Assembly: GCA_963834015.1 (NCBI GenBank)
Contig: CAWIAG010000004.1
Coordinates: 1,178,001-1,242,000, forward strand
DNA from: FEN-1297 sp963834015
GTDB taxonomy: Bacteria; Bacteroidota; Ignavibacteria; Ignavibacteriales; Ignavibacteriaceae
Length of the DNA stretch: 64,000 nt
Direction of reading: 5' to 3'
Of the stretch, positions 43,644 through 53,985 are shown piece after piece; within the stretch, counting starts at the first letter, position 1, and every line of letters begins with the position of its first letter. Under the pieces are notes generated by a model. That model made no database searches, was not told the origin of the DNA, and worked only from the letters and a program-made list of their open reading frames with translations. A program made the position numbers and the translations under genes.

Positions 43644-45473
43644 TTATTTTTCTTTTAAGTTAAATGCTGTTTGTTTAGCCTTTGCGGCTTTAATCCATTT
43701 CGGAACAGCGTCGGTAAAAATTATCATTGCACAGGCCATGATAAGAACTGTATGCCCGATATTGACAATACCCAGAACTTCTGTGTTCCCGGCCAGTAAT
43801 TCGGGGAAATAAATATTGCTGATATTTTCAAACCCTGCGGTAAAAGTTACGGCGGTTATAAATAACATCGGTATTATAGTTACAAAAGCGTATTTAATTT
43901 TACCGGTATTAATAATATAGCTTGTACCAATTGCCAGGGCAATTGCGGCAAGAAGCTGGTTGGCTGTACCAAACATCGGCCATATTGTTGTTACCGTTCC
44001 GGTATATATAAAATATCCCCACGTAAAAACTATAATAAAACTTGAAATAAGATTTCCCGGAAGCCAGTTGGTTCTTCCGAACGGTTTGTAAACTTTACCT
44101 ATCGTTTCCTGTAGAACGAAACGTGCAATCCTTGTACCTGCATCAATTGTTGTTAAAATAAATAAGGCCTCGAACATAATTGCAAAATGATACCAGTACG
44201 ACATCAGGGATCTAAGTCCCGGTATGGCGGAGAATATGTGTGCCATTCCTACAGCCAGTGAAACCGCACCGCCGGTACGACCGGCAATTTTTTCTCCTAC
44301 CGCATCTGCCAGATTTTTCAGATCCGATGTGTAAAACCCCATCGCATGAAGCTGAGGCAGGATACTCTGAAATTTTTCCGGTGAAACGTTAATTTGAAAA
44401 TAATCAAGAGGGAACATGCTTGTAGCAGCGATCAAAGCTAAAATACTTACGGTCCCTTCTATAAGCATCGAACCGGCTGCAATTGCCTTAATTTCCGATT
44501 CTTTCATAATCATTTTGGGAGTAGTTCCCGAACTAACAAGAGAATGAAATCCGGAAATTGCTCCGCACGCAATAGTTATGAAAAGGTAAGGGAATAATGT
44601 GCCGGGAATAATAGGCCCGCCTCCGTTTACATAATTTGTAAATGCCGGCATCTTCAATCCCGGGGCAACAATAATAATCCCGGCTGCCAGCATACATATT
44701 ACAGATATCTTCATAATTGAACTTAAATAATCCCTTGGCGATAAAAGCATCCATACCGGAAGGGCCGATGCAAAAAATCCATAACCTGCAAGGAGAATGG
44801 TCAGTGTTTTTCTGTCAAATGTAAACCAGGGTGCCGCGGCAGAATCGGGAACATATCTTCCCAGTATTACACACAGGAATAGGGCAATTACGCCGAACAA
44901 AGTTGCTTCAGAAGTTTTACCTTTTCTTATTTTGAACATCCATACTCCCATAATCATAGAGATAGGTATAGTAGCGGCGATCGTAAAGGTTCCCCATGAA
45001 CTTTCGGCAAGCGCATTAATAACAACAAGCCCCAGACCGGCAAGAGAGATGATAAGAATTATCATTACCGATATGCTGGTAGTATAACCGCTGTATTTTC
45101 CAATCTCAGCTTTTGCGATTTCGGCAATTGATTTTCCATCATGCCTTACGGAAGCGGTTAGAATAATAAAGTCATGTACGGAGCCCGCCAGCACTGCACC
45201 CAGTAGCATCCATAAATATCCCGGGAAATAACCGAATTGTGCTGCAAGCACAGGTCCTACCAGCGGGCCTGCCCCTGCAATAGCCGCAAAGTGATGGCCG
45301 AAGAGAATCCATTTGTTCGTGGGGTAATAATTCTGACCGTCATAAAGCCTTTGTGATGGAGTGTTCCTTGAATCGTTGAGAACTGCTACTTTTGCCGCTA
45401 TAAAGCTGAAGTAAAAACGGTAGGCTAATGCAAAAAATACAACGGCTATAATAACCAACGGCATTGCGTTCAT
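43644..45473 (-). CDS. cstA: CstA-family transporter (carbon starvation protein)
   Basis: 609 residues with about sixteen hydrophobic segments. CstA and BtsT proteins import peptides or pyruvate during carbon limitation. Family phrases include LYDGQNYYPTNKWILFGHHF, AGAGPLVGPVLAAQFGY, SVHDFIILTASVRHDGKSI, ISGFHSLVSSGTTPKMI and FGTANQLLAAIALA. It is full length for the shorter CstA type. A LytTR response regulator and its LytS-like kinase lie upstream on the same strand order; in enteric bacteria such pairs (BtsSR) control this transporter family. There is no obvious terminator directly after it. Confidence 0.93.
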   Translation of the reverse strand: MNAMPLVIIAVVFFALAYRFYFSFIAAKVAVLNDSRNTPSQRLYDGQNYYPTNKWILFGHHFAAIAGAGPLVGPVLAAQFGYFPGYLWMLLGAVLAGSVHDFIILTASVRHDGKSIAEIAKAEIGKYSGYTTSISVMIILIISLAGLGLVVINALAESSWGTFTIAATIPISMIMGVWMFKIRKGKTSEATLFGVIALFLCVILGRYVPDSAAAPWFTFDRKTLTILLAGYGFFASALPVWMLLSPRDYLSSIMKISVICMLAAGIIIVAPGLKMPAFTNYVNGGGPIIPGTLFPYLFITIACGAISGFHSLVSSGTTPKMIMKESEIKAIAAGSMLIEGTVSILALIAATSMFPLDYFQINVSPEKFQSILPQLHAMGFYTSDLKNLADAVGEKIAGRTGGAVSLAVGMAHIFSAIPGLRSLMSYWYHFAIMFEALFILTTIDAGTRIARFVLQETIGKVYKPFGRTNWLPGNLISSFIIVFTWGYFIYTGTVTTIWPMFGTANQLLAAIALAIGTSYIINTGKIKYAFVTIIPMLFITAVTFTAGFENISNIYFPELLAGNTEVLGIVNIGHTVLIMACAMIIFTDAVPKWIKAAKAKQTAFNLKEK

Positions 45474-45972
45474 AGCTGGATCCGGTATAAAAAGATTTAA
45501 GTGAATTTATTACATATTTTTAATAACGGTGTTAACTTTTATATTACCACCGGAATTTAGTAATTTAGTACTTCTAAACAGGTAAATAAGATTTCTTTAT
45601 TATAATATAATTAGTTTAGTCGAAGCGGGCAACTTATTATTATCTACAGGTCAATATTCAAAGTATGAAAAATATGAATAGTTGATCCTATAATAATAAT
45701 TATGTGATGCTCACCTGTAAGGTGAGCATCACAAATTATTTTTATAAGTTACAAATCCAAAAGAATAATTCCCGGCTCTCTATAGTCTTAAATAATGTGT
45801 GGATTTTTCTATCTGATAAGTTAAGCAATTTATTTGTTACTATTTCCGTCGCCGGAAAACAATATCCTTAATTTGTTTTGCAGTCAGCTTAATCATACAT
45901 GATAAAGCGCGCCGCAGATACTTGCCTGAAGGATAGACAGGTTACTTTGCAAATAAAATTAAAAGAAATAAT
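45474..45972. other. Intergenic region with a hairpin
   Basis: About 500 bp. A near-loopless perfect hairpin with 13-bp arms (GTGATGCTCACCT, loop GTA) lies at 45704-45732. It is between the end of the DUF2723 gene and the cstA start. The leftward T run after it is weak, so it could be a terminator or a repeat. No gene seen. Confidence 0.55.
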
Positions 45973-48025
45973 TTAATTAATCAGTCCATTGAATAATTCA
46001 TTTTCCTTTTTTGTAAATCTCCATGGCGGCAGTTTTTCCTGCATTATATCAAATATTTCTTTTGCTTTGGCCTTATTGCCGGTTTGTTTATAATATAATA
46101 TCAGCCTGTAAAATCCATTCCTGAAAATCATAAATATATTTTTAGTTGCATTATCTATGGGAACAGACTTGTCGTTAAAGCTTTTGTACCTATAGATATG
46201 AATAAGATTATTTTCTAAAACGGAAGGTGATAAGCTGTCCCCCTTTACAGGTACTAATTTGCTGACGATTCCTTCATAGCGAAGATAATTATCTAAACCA
46301 ACCAAGTTATCCGGGCTGACTGTAGAACAAAAATAAACCGGCCTTTTCCATTTATTATTTTTTAAAAATGATAATATAACCCTATCCTGGGGCAGCAGGT
46401 ATATTTTACCACCGCCAAAGTTTCTGCCTTTATATATTGCGCGTAAAGTGTCATTTAGAATTTTTCCACCGTCTGTCCGGCTGATATTGGGAAGTACAAT
46501 TTCAACAGGCTGTTTTAACTGTTCCGGTGTAAGCGTTTCGGAAAGTGAAATTGTAGAATCAATTTTAAAACCATTATTATTTTGTTCTAATTCATTCACA
46601 AAAAAATCAGTGTTTAAAAGGCTTACGTTTGCAACGGATACATCGGTCCTGTATCCTTCAACGCTTTGTAAATACATTAATGGGAAAGTATCATTATCGC
46701 CATTGGTAAAAAGGACGGCATTCTTTTCGCAACTGCTTAAAATATTGTAAGCAAAATCTCCGGGGAAATAAAATTTACTTTTATCGCATTCTTTCCAGTT
46801 GGAAATTATTAAGTTAAACGGAAGAATTAAGAAGCAGATTACCGTTAAAATAATAACTGATTGATTATGCTTTATCTTTGCAAAGATCTTTGATAATGCT
46901 TCTGTCAGCAGGAATAATCCTATTCCCACCCACAATAAAAATATCATAAATGAAGGCAAGAACAACCTGTCAATTTCTCTTATTTGATCAAATCCTTCCC
47001 GGATATTGGCGTAAACAATTAATCCGAAAGAAAACAATAAAAATATTATTGTTATAAGTGTCCAGACTTTTATTTTTCTTATCAGGCTGTAAATAAATCC
47101 TGTGGCTCCTAAGATAAAGGGTAGAATAGTAAGGCATCCTAATGTACTCCCGCCGTTTGTACAGGGAAAGTTCGACGCGAAGTACCTTAAATACATAAAC
47201 TTAATCTGGTAATTCCAAAAAGGTGCGCGCCTTTGAAAGATCATAGAAAAATTTGATTCTCCGTACCTTTTCATGTTGATCCAGCAAATTAAATCCCTGA
47301 AAGTTTTAATATCGTCCATCCGGAAAGGAGGGGCCTGCATAGACCTTATTAAAAGGAATAAATGTATAGATAATCCCGCGGCGGCGGCTGAAAATTATTA
47401 ATAACCAGAATCTTAAGCCGGATAATTGTTTTCTTAAAGGGAATGCAAGTAATAATATTATTATAGGAATAAAAGGCATATTAAGCCGGTGCGCTGTATA
47501 ATCTACCGCGAGCACAAATATTAATAAAACGAAAAACGCTGCTTTACTTTTTTCATCTCCGTTAAGCCAAATTTTTATCGTGCACAAAAGGATGATGCTT
47601 GTTAAAATCAATCCCAGCGAATAAACCTCGGAAATATTTGATTCGGACCAGATACTGAATAAAAAAGGCAGCGTTAAAGCCGTGAAGAATGAAGCCATAA
47701 TTTTAGATGATCCCGGGGACGGGTCAAAATTATTTAATATCTCAATCATGCAGTAATAAAAAAAAACGGAAGCCGCGCTTGTGGATGCGATACTTACGAG
47801 AGTTATCGCTTTTATTGCCGGTAGAAAAAAGAAAATATAAGTAAACAGTTTACCAAGAATTACGAATAAAATTGACCCGCCCGGATCAGGGATGCTTAAG
47901 TTGTATGCATTAGCAGCATAAATGCTGCTGTCCCACCATCCTATTGTTGGATAAGAAGTAATATATAGAACAACAGTTGAAAAAATGAAAAGGAACCAGG
48001 GCAAGTATTTTTTTACTGCAATCAT
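45973..48025 (-). pseudogene. DUF2723 membrane protein, frameshifted
   Basis: The first frame from ATG 48025 has the DUF2723 start (SYPTIGWWDSSIYAANAYNL, ISEVYSLGL, AVDYTAHRLNMPFIP) and loses phase after FWLLII. The second frame continues FSAAAAGLSIHLFLLIRSMQ APPF (split here), through several membrane helices to a soluble C-terminal part with NAVLFTNGDNDTFPLMYLQ, and stops at 45973. Adding one base to the run of four A at 47391-47394 gives a single 683-codon gene. This family is related to O-mannosyl/glycosyl transferases of the GT-C fold. The break is in a short homopolymer, so decay or an assembly error are both possible. Confidence 0.85.
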
Positions 48026-48515
48026 GGATAAATTCCTTCAAATAATTTTTAATCCCTTTTTGTTCGGTTCATTAGACGTGTGGTTGTAAGGATTTGTTCT
48101 GAATTGTCTGAACCAGGATTAAACGGATTTTAAGATAAACAGGATTTTTAATTGCAAGATTTTTAATCACTAGAATCCCGGTTCATATATTTGCATTTAT
48201 CCTGAAAATCCTGTTAATCTTAAGAATCCTGGTTCAGACAATTTGCAATTCACAAGTGCCTGTTTGGAAAATCATTTTTGAGCCATAGGCTCATCAGCCT
48301 TTGGCTGAAATCCCAGGAATCATAGTTCAGACAATTTGCGATTTATCATGTTTATTCCGATACTTCGTGGTTAGTATGGAGACGTCGCGCTTGTCCGAAT
48401 GCGAACCTGTCCCTTAAACATCATCTTTTGATATTTATGTAAGCCTCACTTTTTAAGTGAGGTTGTACGAGACGGGGCATAGTTTACCACTATGTGGCCC
48501 CGTCTCTACTAATTT
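48026..48515. repeat. Repeat-rich intergenic region
   Basis: It holds inverted AATCCTGGTTCAGAC / GTCTGAACCAGGATT units (about 48105-48120 and 48224-48240), a GAGCCATAGGCTCATCAGCC block (48280), a CCTCACTT/AAGTGAGG hairpin (48443-48461) and a GAGACGGGGC/GCCCCGTCTC hairpin (48468-48505). The last also has an inner ATAGT/ACTAT pair and lies 11 bases after the stop of the cohesin-like gene, so it probably ends that transcript. Relatives of this hairpin are at 50465-50502 and, in part, near 29505, 52205 and 53806. Confidence 0.7.
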
Positions 48516-49883
48516 CTATTTAAGGAACATCATCTTCTTTGTATTTACATAAATACTCTTGCCGTCAATACTCTTTGCCTGTATCCTATAGAGATACACT
48601 CCGCTGGCTAAGCCAGCGGTATTAAAGTTTACTTCAAAATAACCGGCCGGCTTTTGTCCGTTTAATAATTCTCTGACTTTTTGGCCGAGTGTATTATAAA
48701 CTTCTATCTTCACATTGCTGCTGAACGGCAGTGCATATCCAATTACGGTGCTTGGATTAAACGGATTAGGATAGTTCTGGGAAAGCTCATAAGCAACCGG
48801 AATACCATTATTATTACTGCTGATTCCGGTAATTAAAGGTTTAAAGCTCCATACCTGGCTCCATGCACTCGTGCCGCCGGGATTTGTTGCATTTACCCGC
48901 CAGTAATAAATATTGAGATCACTTAAACCGCCTACTGCAAACGTTGTATCAGTCAGCCCTGTTGTATCTATTAAAACCGCTGAAAAAAGATTATCCGTAC
49001 TTAATTGTAACCGGTAACCGGCTGCACCTGATGGTGCAAACCATTTTAAGTTTACCGGCTGTGCATTACCCGCACTTCCGTTCAGGGGACTTATCAGTTG
49101 AACTGCATTTGGTATATTATATAATGTGGTAAATGTAGAATCAGCTCCATAACTTGTACCCGCGCTGTTTGTTGCTTTAACCCTGTAATGGTATAAAGTA
49201 TTAGGGGTTAAACCGGTGATATCAGAACTAACGCTTACACCAATAGTGCCGTTTACAGGGCTTTGTGAAGCGGTCACGGTTGTACCGTAGCTTGTTGTTG
49301 TGCCGTAATCAAATTATACTGTTGTGCTAATTCCTTCCGGGTTTATACCTCCGGTTATATCGGCTGTTGTTGCGGCTATATCCGAGGCAGATTCGGTTAC
49401 CGCCAAAGGTAAATTATTCGTAGCCGCAGTTACACCGCCGTTAGTATATATAATAGATAGATCGTTTCCGTTTTCATCACTGATATCGCATGGGTCGGTA
49501 CCGGTGGTAACAAAATTTACAGGGCTTGATTTCCCGTTACTTTTAAATATTAAATCAACAAGTTTACCGTTATTGATATTAATGGGAGACGACACCGTCT
49601 CATCAAACCATCCAATTAATAAGGTACCGTCTGAAGCATTTACATTGAATGTTACATTAGCAGGTGGATTTTCAATTCCAATAAAAGTCAGTACAGTATT
49701 ATCAAACGATATTTTTAATGATATTGCCCCTATATTATTAAAATTTGTAACAGTCAGAGGCAAGTCTGCTGTTTCTCCGTCGGCTGCTGACCTAATACCT
49801 ATTGTCATCGTCGTACTCTGGGCCAAAACATTTACCTGATAGAACAGTAATACACTAATAAAAAATAATACTATATTTTTCAT
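48516..49883 (-). pseudogene. Secreted cohesin-like, T9SS-sorted protein with an internal stop
   Basis: From ATG 49883: signal peptide (1-21, FFISVLLFYQVNVLAQ), a cohesin-like domain (about 22-155, NIGAISLKISFDNTVLTFIG, LVDLIF), then the start of a fibronectin-like module. A TAA at 49314-49316 interrupts GISTTV*FDYGTTTSYG. The same frame continues uninterrupted through TGLTPNTLYHYRVKATNSAG, another module (LKWFAPSGAAGYRLQLS) and a type A sorting domain (ELSQNYPNPFNPSTVIGY). Such modules normally have tyrosine or threonine where the stop lies (TTVxFDYG), so it looks like a one-base change. Without readthrough the exported product lacks its sorting signal and would not reach the cell surface. 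Confidence 0.8.
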
Positions 49884-50620
49884 AAATATCCTTCACTTAG
49901 TAATAAAAATAAAACATAAAAGACATACAATTTTCTTAGCTATAATTTCAAACGAATTTTTTCTGATATATTACACATCATAGGGTTAATCTAAAACCCG
50001 GTTAATTCGATATCTATTTTGATTAACGAATAACCGGTTAAAATAATACTTAGATACGTTTAAATGCCTATCCAATAAATAATTATTCAACAACGGTTAT
50101 TATGAAATACTATTAGGCACAAACCCTGTAACGATGATGTTTAATAATCCCGTAATTCAATGGATTTAGCCCTGCAGATCTGCAGCGCCGGTTCCCGGAA
50201 CACTTTGCCGGATAAAGAATTGTGGCCCTTTACTAAGGCTGCAGATTAATCTTGTTACAAAAATAATAAAAATCCTGATTATGTGCTTACGGTTTTTTTA
50301 GATAGATTTTTAGCTTTGCTTTTAGTTTTTTAAAAGCAACTTCGCTATTTAAACCGGAACTCGAAAAATGTTGAGATGAAGTAATTATTTGTTGAATTGT
50401 GGTAAAAAATTTATTTTATAAAAAATAAATCTGGGGCTCATCTTGTATGTTTAATTTTTTGTACGAGACGTGGCATAGTTTACCACTATGTGGCCCAGTC
50501 TCTGCGACGAATACGGCCGGAAAAAAAAGAACATTGACAAAACCTTTAAGGTGAACCTCACGAAATAATTATTAAATATTACAAACTAAACCTGTCGGGT
50601 ATCCGGCAGGTTTAGGGGGA
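49884..50620. other. Intergenic region with hairpins
   Basis: About 740 bp without a gene. A GAGACGTGGCATAGT...GCCCAGTCTC hairpin at 50465-50502 belongs to the family at 48468. A terminator-like hairpin lies at 50588-50613. AT-rich DNA near 49900-50100 should hold the promoter of the cohesin-like gene. Confidence 0.55.
50588..50613 (-). terminator. Terminator-like hairpin after the GH5 gene
   Basis: Arms AAACCTGTCGG and CCGGCAGGTTT with a 4-base loop (one G-T type mismatch), 8 bases after the stop codon on the minus strand, followed by a T-rich stretch (TTTAGTTTGT). Probably a weak intrinsic terminator. Confidence 0.6.
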
Positions 50621-51862
50621 TTACTTCATCCTCAAACATACAGGATATGATTCAATTGTAGTTAAATCCTTTTTAATTATTTTCAGCCGGTAATAATAAG
50701 TGTTTCCGGGAACTGCCGTGCTGTCTGTAAATTCGGTAACCGCCGGGCCGGCTACCGCATAATTTTCAAAAATGCCGCTGTCCGCTCTCCGCTGAATTAT
50801 TGTACTATCGCTTTCTGAGTTTCTGTTGTGCCATTTAATATTTATTGATGTGCCGTTAAGCCGGCTTATTTTCAAACCGTCGGGTGATTCAGGAGTAGTA
50901 TATATCAGTATGTCCTTTATATCATTAAAAGAAAATGTTGTTCTATCGTATATTGGAAAATCGCCGGCGTCATCCCATGCAAATGTACCAACTCCATGAC
51001 AAATTGCCTGGCTCACTACGGTTCCATAAGCGCACATTCGGGAATTGTATTCACATTTGTACATATAACCGAATTCATCAAGTATAACCGGGATGTGATT
51101 TCTTGCTGACCATGCGGCGACCTGGTCGAACTTCGCTTTTGTCGCAGTTATATCGGAATCGCTGCCGTAAGTTCCCGGGCCCACAAGGCCGAATGGATAA
51201 GGATCGTACGAATGATAATACCCGATAAGGTATTTGTCTGAACTATCAGGAATTGCGGCAGAATCAAGCTGGTCTGAATTCGACCATCCGTATCCGGAAA
51301 ATGATACGATTCTTGTCGGATTGTTTTGACGGATTATTTTTAATACGGCGGTATTTAACTCGTCAACGTGCTTTTGTGCCATAGGTGTAGGTTCGTTCAA
51401 AATTTCAAAAATAAGGCTGTCTGATTTGTCTTTGAACCGGGCAGAGATCTGTTTCCAGATTCCATAAAACCTGGCTGCAGTTGAATCCGTGTACCAGGTT
51501 TTGAGCCACCCTTCATGGTGTGCGTTAATAATAATAAACAACCCGCGCTGAAGTCCCCAGTCAACAATTTGTTCCACCCTGTTCATCCATTTAGAATCAA
51601 TCAAATATGGCGGTATCTTTGATGTATGAGCGTCCCATGTGATTGGTATCCGAATAGCTGTAAACCCTGCATTTTTGTAATCGTCAAATGCGCGTTCCTG
51701 TATTGGAGGATTCCATTCCCCTTCATCAGGAGCTTCAAGTGAATTCCCTATATTAATTCCTCTTATCATCCCTTTTACCGCATTTTGAGGCGACAATTGC
51801 GCTTTCACACTTACGGAAAACAGAATCAGCAGTAATGCTGGAATCCTTAAATGATTTTTCAT
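50621..51862 (-). CDS. Secreted GH5 glycoside hydrolase (endoglucanase-like)
   Basis: 413 residues from ATG 51862; the longer start at 51928 would bury the signal peptide. The signal peptide is about 1-21 (LLLILFSVSVKA). The GH5 barrel spans about 22-320 with acid/base E157 (IFEILNEPTP) and nucleophile E263 (PVILDEFGYM); IRIPITWDAH and AHHEGW are also family marks. A fibronectin-like domain follows (about 325-410). It should cut beta-1,4-glucans or mannans. Unlike its paralogue at 63144 it ends without a type IX sorting domain, so it may be periplasmic or released differently. It reads as a complete gene. Confidence 0.9.
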   Translation of the reverse strand: MKNHLRIPALLLILFSVSVKAQLSPQNAVKGMIRGINIGNSLEAPDEGEWNPPIQERAFDDYKNAGFTAIRIPITWDAHTSKIPPYLIDSKWMNRVEQIVDWGLQRGLFIIINAHHEGWLKTWYTDSTAARFYGIWKQISARFKDKSDSLIFEILNEPTPMAQKHVDELNTAVLKIIRQNNPTRIVSFSGYGWSNSDQLDSAAIPDSSDKYLIGYYHSYDPYPFGLVGPGTYGSDSDITATKAKFDQVAAWSARNHIPVILDEFGYMYKCEYNSRMCAYGTVVSQAICHGVGTFAWDDAGDFPIYDRTTFSFNDIKDILIYTTPESPDGLKISRLNGTSINIKWHNRNSESDSTIIQRRADSGIFENYAVAGPAVTEFTDSTAVPGNTYYYRLKIIKKDLTTIESYPVCLRMK

Positions 51863-52406
51863 AAGCTTCCCAATTTTAATATAATATATAGTATTAGATT
51901 GTAAATTTATTTCCCAGACTATGTTCAATAAATTACACTTGAAAAATTAGGATTTTTTTATGGGAAGTCAACATTCAAAAACTATAAATTATCATTATTT
52001 TTTGTTTAGCCGCGCCTTTCCGGGAGCCTTGTCTTTATTATTCACATTTTTAAAACTTTGGGCTGACTAAACTGATTAGAGTACTACAAAAAATAATTTT
52101 CAATTGACCCGTTTACTATGTAATATTGGAAGGCTCCGATAAATGTAGAACTTTTATAAGCAATGATAAACATTACATGTACATAATTTATGTTGCCTTT
52201 GTGAGACAGCCTGTCCCGATTCCTGATAGGGAGGGCATGCCCCGTCTCGTACGATAGAAGTTGTAATGTTGGAAGAAAAATCGTTAACCCAGACTTATAC
52301 ATTTTGCATTTCCTGATAATTGTACATAATTGTCTATTAATCCCGTTTGCTGTATATTAAAAGAATTAAATTACATTTAATGTATCGCCAAATCAGGAGG
52401 TTCTAA
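51863..52406. other. Divergent intergenic region
   Basis: About 540 bp between the leftward GH5 gene and the rightward DUF362 gene, with both promoters expected here. A GAGACAGCCTGTCCCGATTC...CATGCCCCGTCTC block at 52205-52250 is related to the GAGACGGGGC hairpins. No gene is seen. Confidence 0.5.
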
Positions 52407-53741
52407 TTGGAGACAATAAAAAATATATTTAAGCTTATAATTCCACTTATTATGATATCATTAATTCAGACGAACCAAATGTTATATGCGCAGACAAGCG
52501 CCGTTATGATGGAAGGCGCTAACAATCCGCTGGGCACACCAAGAGGAATATTTCCGGGAAGAGTTGTTTGGGTTCACGATACTTTAGTTTCCAGATGGGA
52601 TGGTTCCGGGGGATTCTGGTGGGATGATAAGTATACTTCTCAGAAGGAGGCTGTAAAAATGCTGGATAATTCGCTAACCTTACTCACGGGAAAATTAAAT
52701 GAATCTGAATCGTGGGATGCATTGTTCCGGTATTTTAATTCATCCAAAAAAAATCTGCAAAAAGGTTATACTGAAGGCGAAAAAATTGCGATTAAAATAA
52801 ATGAAAATAACACGGGTGCACACGCTGATAATAATAATATTAATGCTTCGCCGCAGCTTGTTTATGCCCTTCTCCGCAGTTTAATTTTGTATGCTAAAGT
52901 CCCGCAGAAAAATATTACCGTGTTTGATGCAAGCCGGTTTATTACAGATAACATATTTAATAAATGCCACTCTGAATTTCCTGATGTGGTTTTTGTTGAT
53001 AATGTCGGCGGTGATGGGAGAACAAAATCGGAATATGTAGAAAACGCAATTAAATATTCCACCGATAACGGTCAGCTAGCACGTGGATTGGCAAAATGTG
53101 TAGTGGATGCAGACTATGTAATCAACATGGCGCTTCTAAAAGGGCATGAGGGCCAGGGCGTTACTCTTTGCGGCAAGAATTTTTACGGAACAACAAATAT
53201 CGACAAAGACTGGCATAAAAATTTTCATAATAATTTTGAGCAGGACAGAAACGGAAAACCAAAATATATAGTTTTTGTCGATTTCCTCGGTCATAAAGAT
53301 CTTGGCGAAAAAACCATGCTGTTTATGATAGACGGTTTGTATGGCTCCAAATCTGTTAATGGAATTCCAACTCCTAAATGGAAAATGAGCCCATTTAACA
53401 ATAACTGGCCCGGAAGTTTGTTCCTGTCACAGGATGGTGTGGCTGTAGATGCTGTTGGACTCGATTTCTTAAGTTCCGAATGGCCGGATATGGTAGACAT
53501 TTCTTATGCAGACGCCTATCTGGTAGAAGCTGCATTGGCTGATAACCCGCCTTCAAAAACATTTTACGATCCTGAGCAGGAAGGCGTAAGATGCAAAAGT
53601 TTGGGTATAATGGAACACTGGAATAATTCTGTTGAAAAGAAATATAGTAGAAATCTCGGAAGGCAAAACGGTATAGAATTGATATATAAGTCAATAAATT
53701 CCGGATTAGTTGAGAATAAATTTTCTAATCTGAACCGTTGA
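52407..53741 (+). CDS. Secreted DUF362 protein
   Basis: 444 residues from TTG at 52407; AGGAGG at 52395-52400 is ideally spaced, and no ATG fits. A signal peptide is at about 1-29 (LIIPLIMISLIQTNQMLYAQ). The DUF362 domain spans about 110-420, with IKINENNTGA, INASPQLVYALLRSL, VINMALLKGHEGQGVTLCGK, NFYGTTN and QDGVAVDAVGLDFLSSEWPD. The family often carries ferredoxin-like clusters, but the cysteines here are too few for one. Function is unknown. It stands alone between convergent hairpins. Confidence 0.85.
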   Translation: METIKNIFKLIIPLIMISLIQTNQMLYAQTSAVMMEGANNPLGTPRGIFPGRVVWVHDTLVSRWDGSGGFWWDDKYTSQKEAVKMLDNSLTLLTGKLNESESWDALFRYFNSSKKNLQKGYTEGEKIAIKINENNTGAHADNNNINASPQLVYALLRSLILYAKVPQKNITVFDASRFITDNIFNKCHSEFPDVVFVDNVGGDGRTKSEYVENAIKYSTDNGQLARGLAKCVVDADYVINMALLKGHEGQGVTLCGKNFYGTTNIDKDWHKNFHNNFEQDRNGKPKYIVFVDFLGHKDLGEKTMLFMIDGLYGSKSVNGIPTPKWKMSPFNNNWPGSLFLSQDGVAVDAVGLDFLSSEWPDMVDISYADAYLVEAALADNPPSKTFYDPEQEGVRCKSLGIMEHWNNSVEKKYSRNLGRQNGIELIYKSINSGLVENKFSNLNR

Positions 53742-53904
53742 TTTTTCTGTCTGCCGGCAGCAGGCTTGATAATAAAAAAACTTGATTATCAATTAAGTTA
53801 TACGAGACAGGGCATAATTTGCAACTGTGATTCTGGAATATGTATTGGTAAATAATTTTATATTAAAGTATCTGGTAATTAAAGGTTGTAACGAATGAAT
53901 TGGC

Positions 53905-53928
53905 AGGGACAGGTCGCGACCTGTCCCT
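53905..53928. repeat. 24-bp perfect palindrome between convergent genes
   Basis: Arms AGGGACAGGTCG and the exact complement, with no loop. It lies between the DUF362 gene and the end of amtB and may serve as a bidirectional transcript end. GACAGGTCGCGACCTGTC-type repeats are scattered in related genomes. Confidence 0.65.
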
Positions 53929-53985
53929 AAGCGTAATACATCTTAATTATTTGTAAAATGGGACATGCCCGGTTTACATTTTCAA

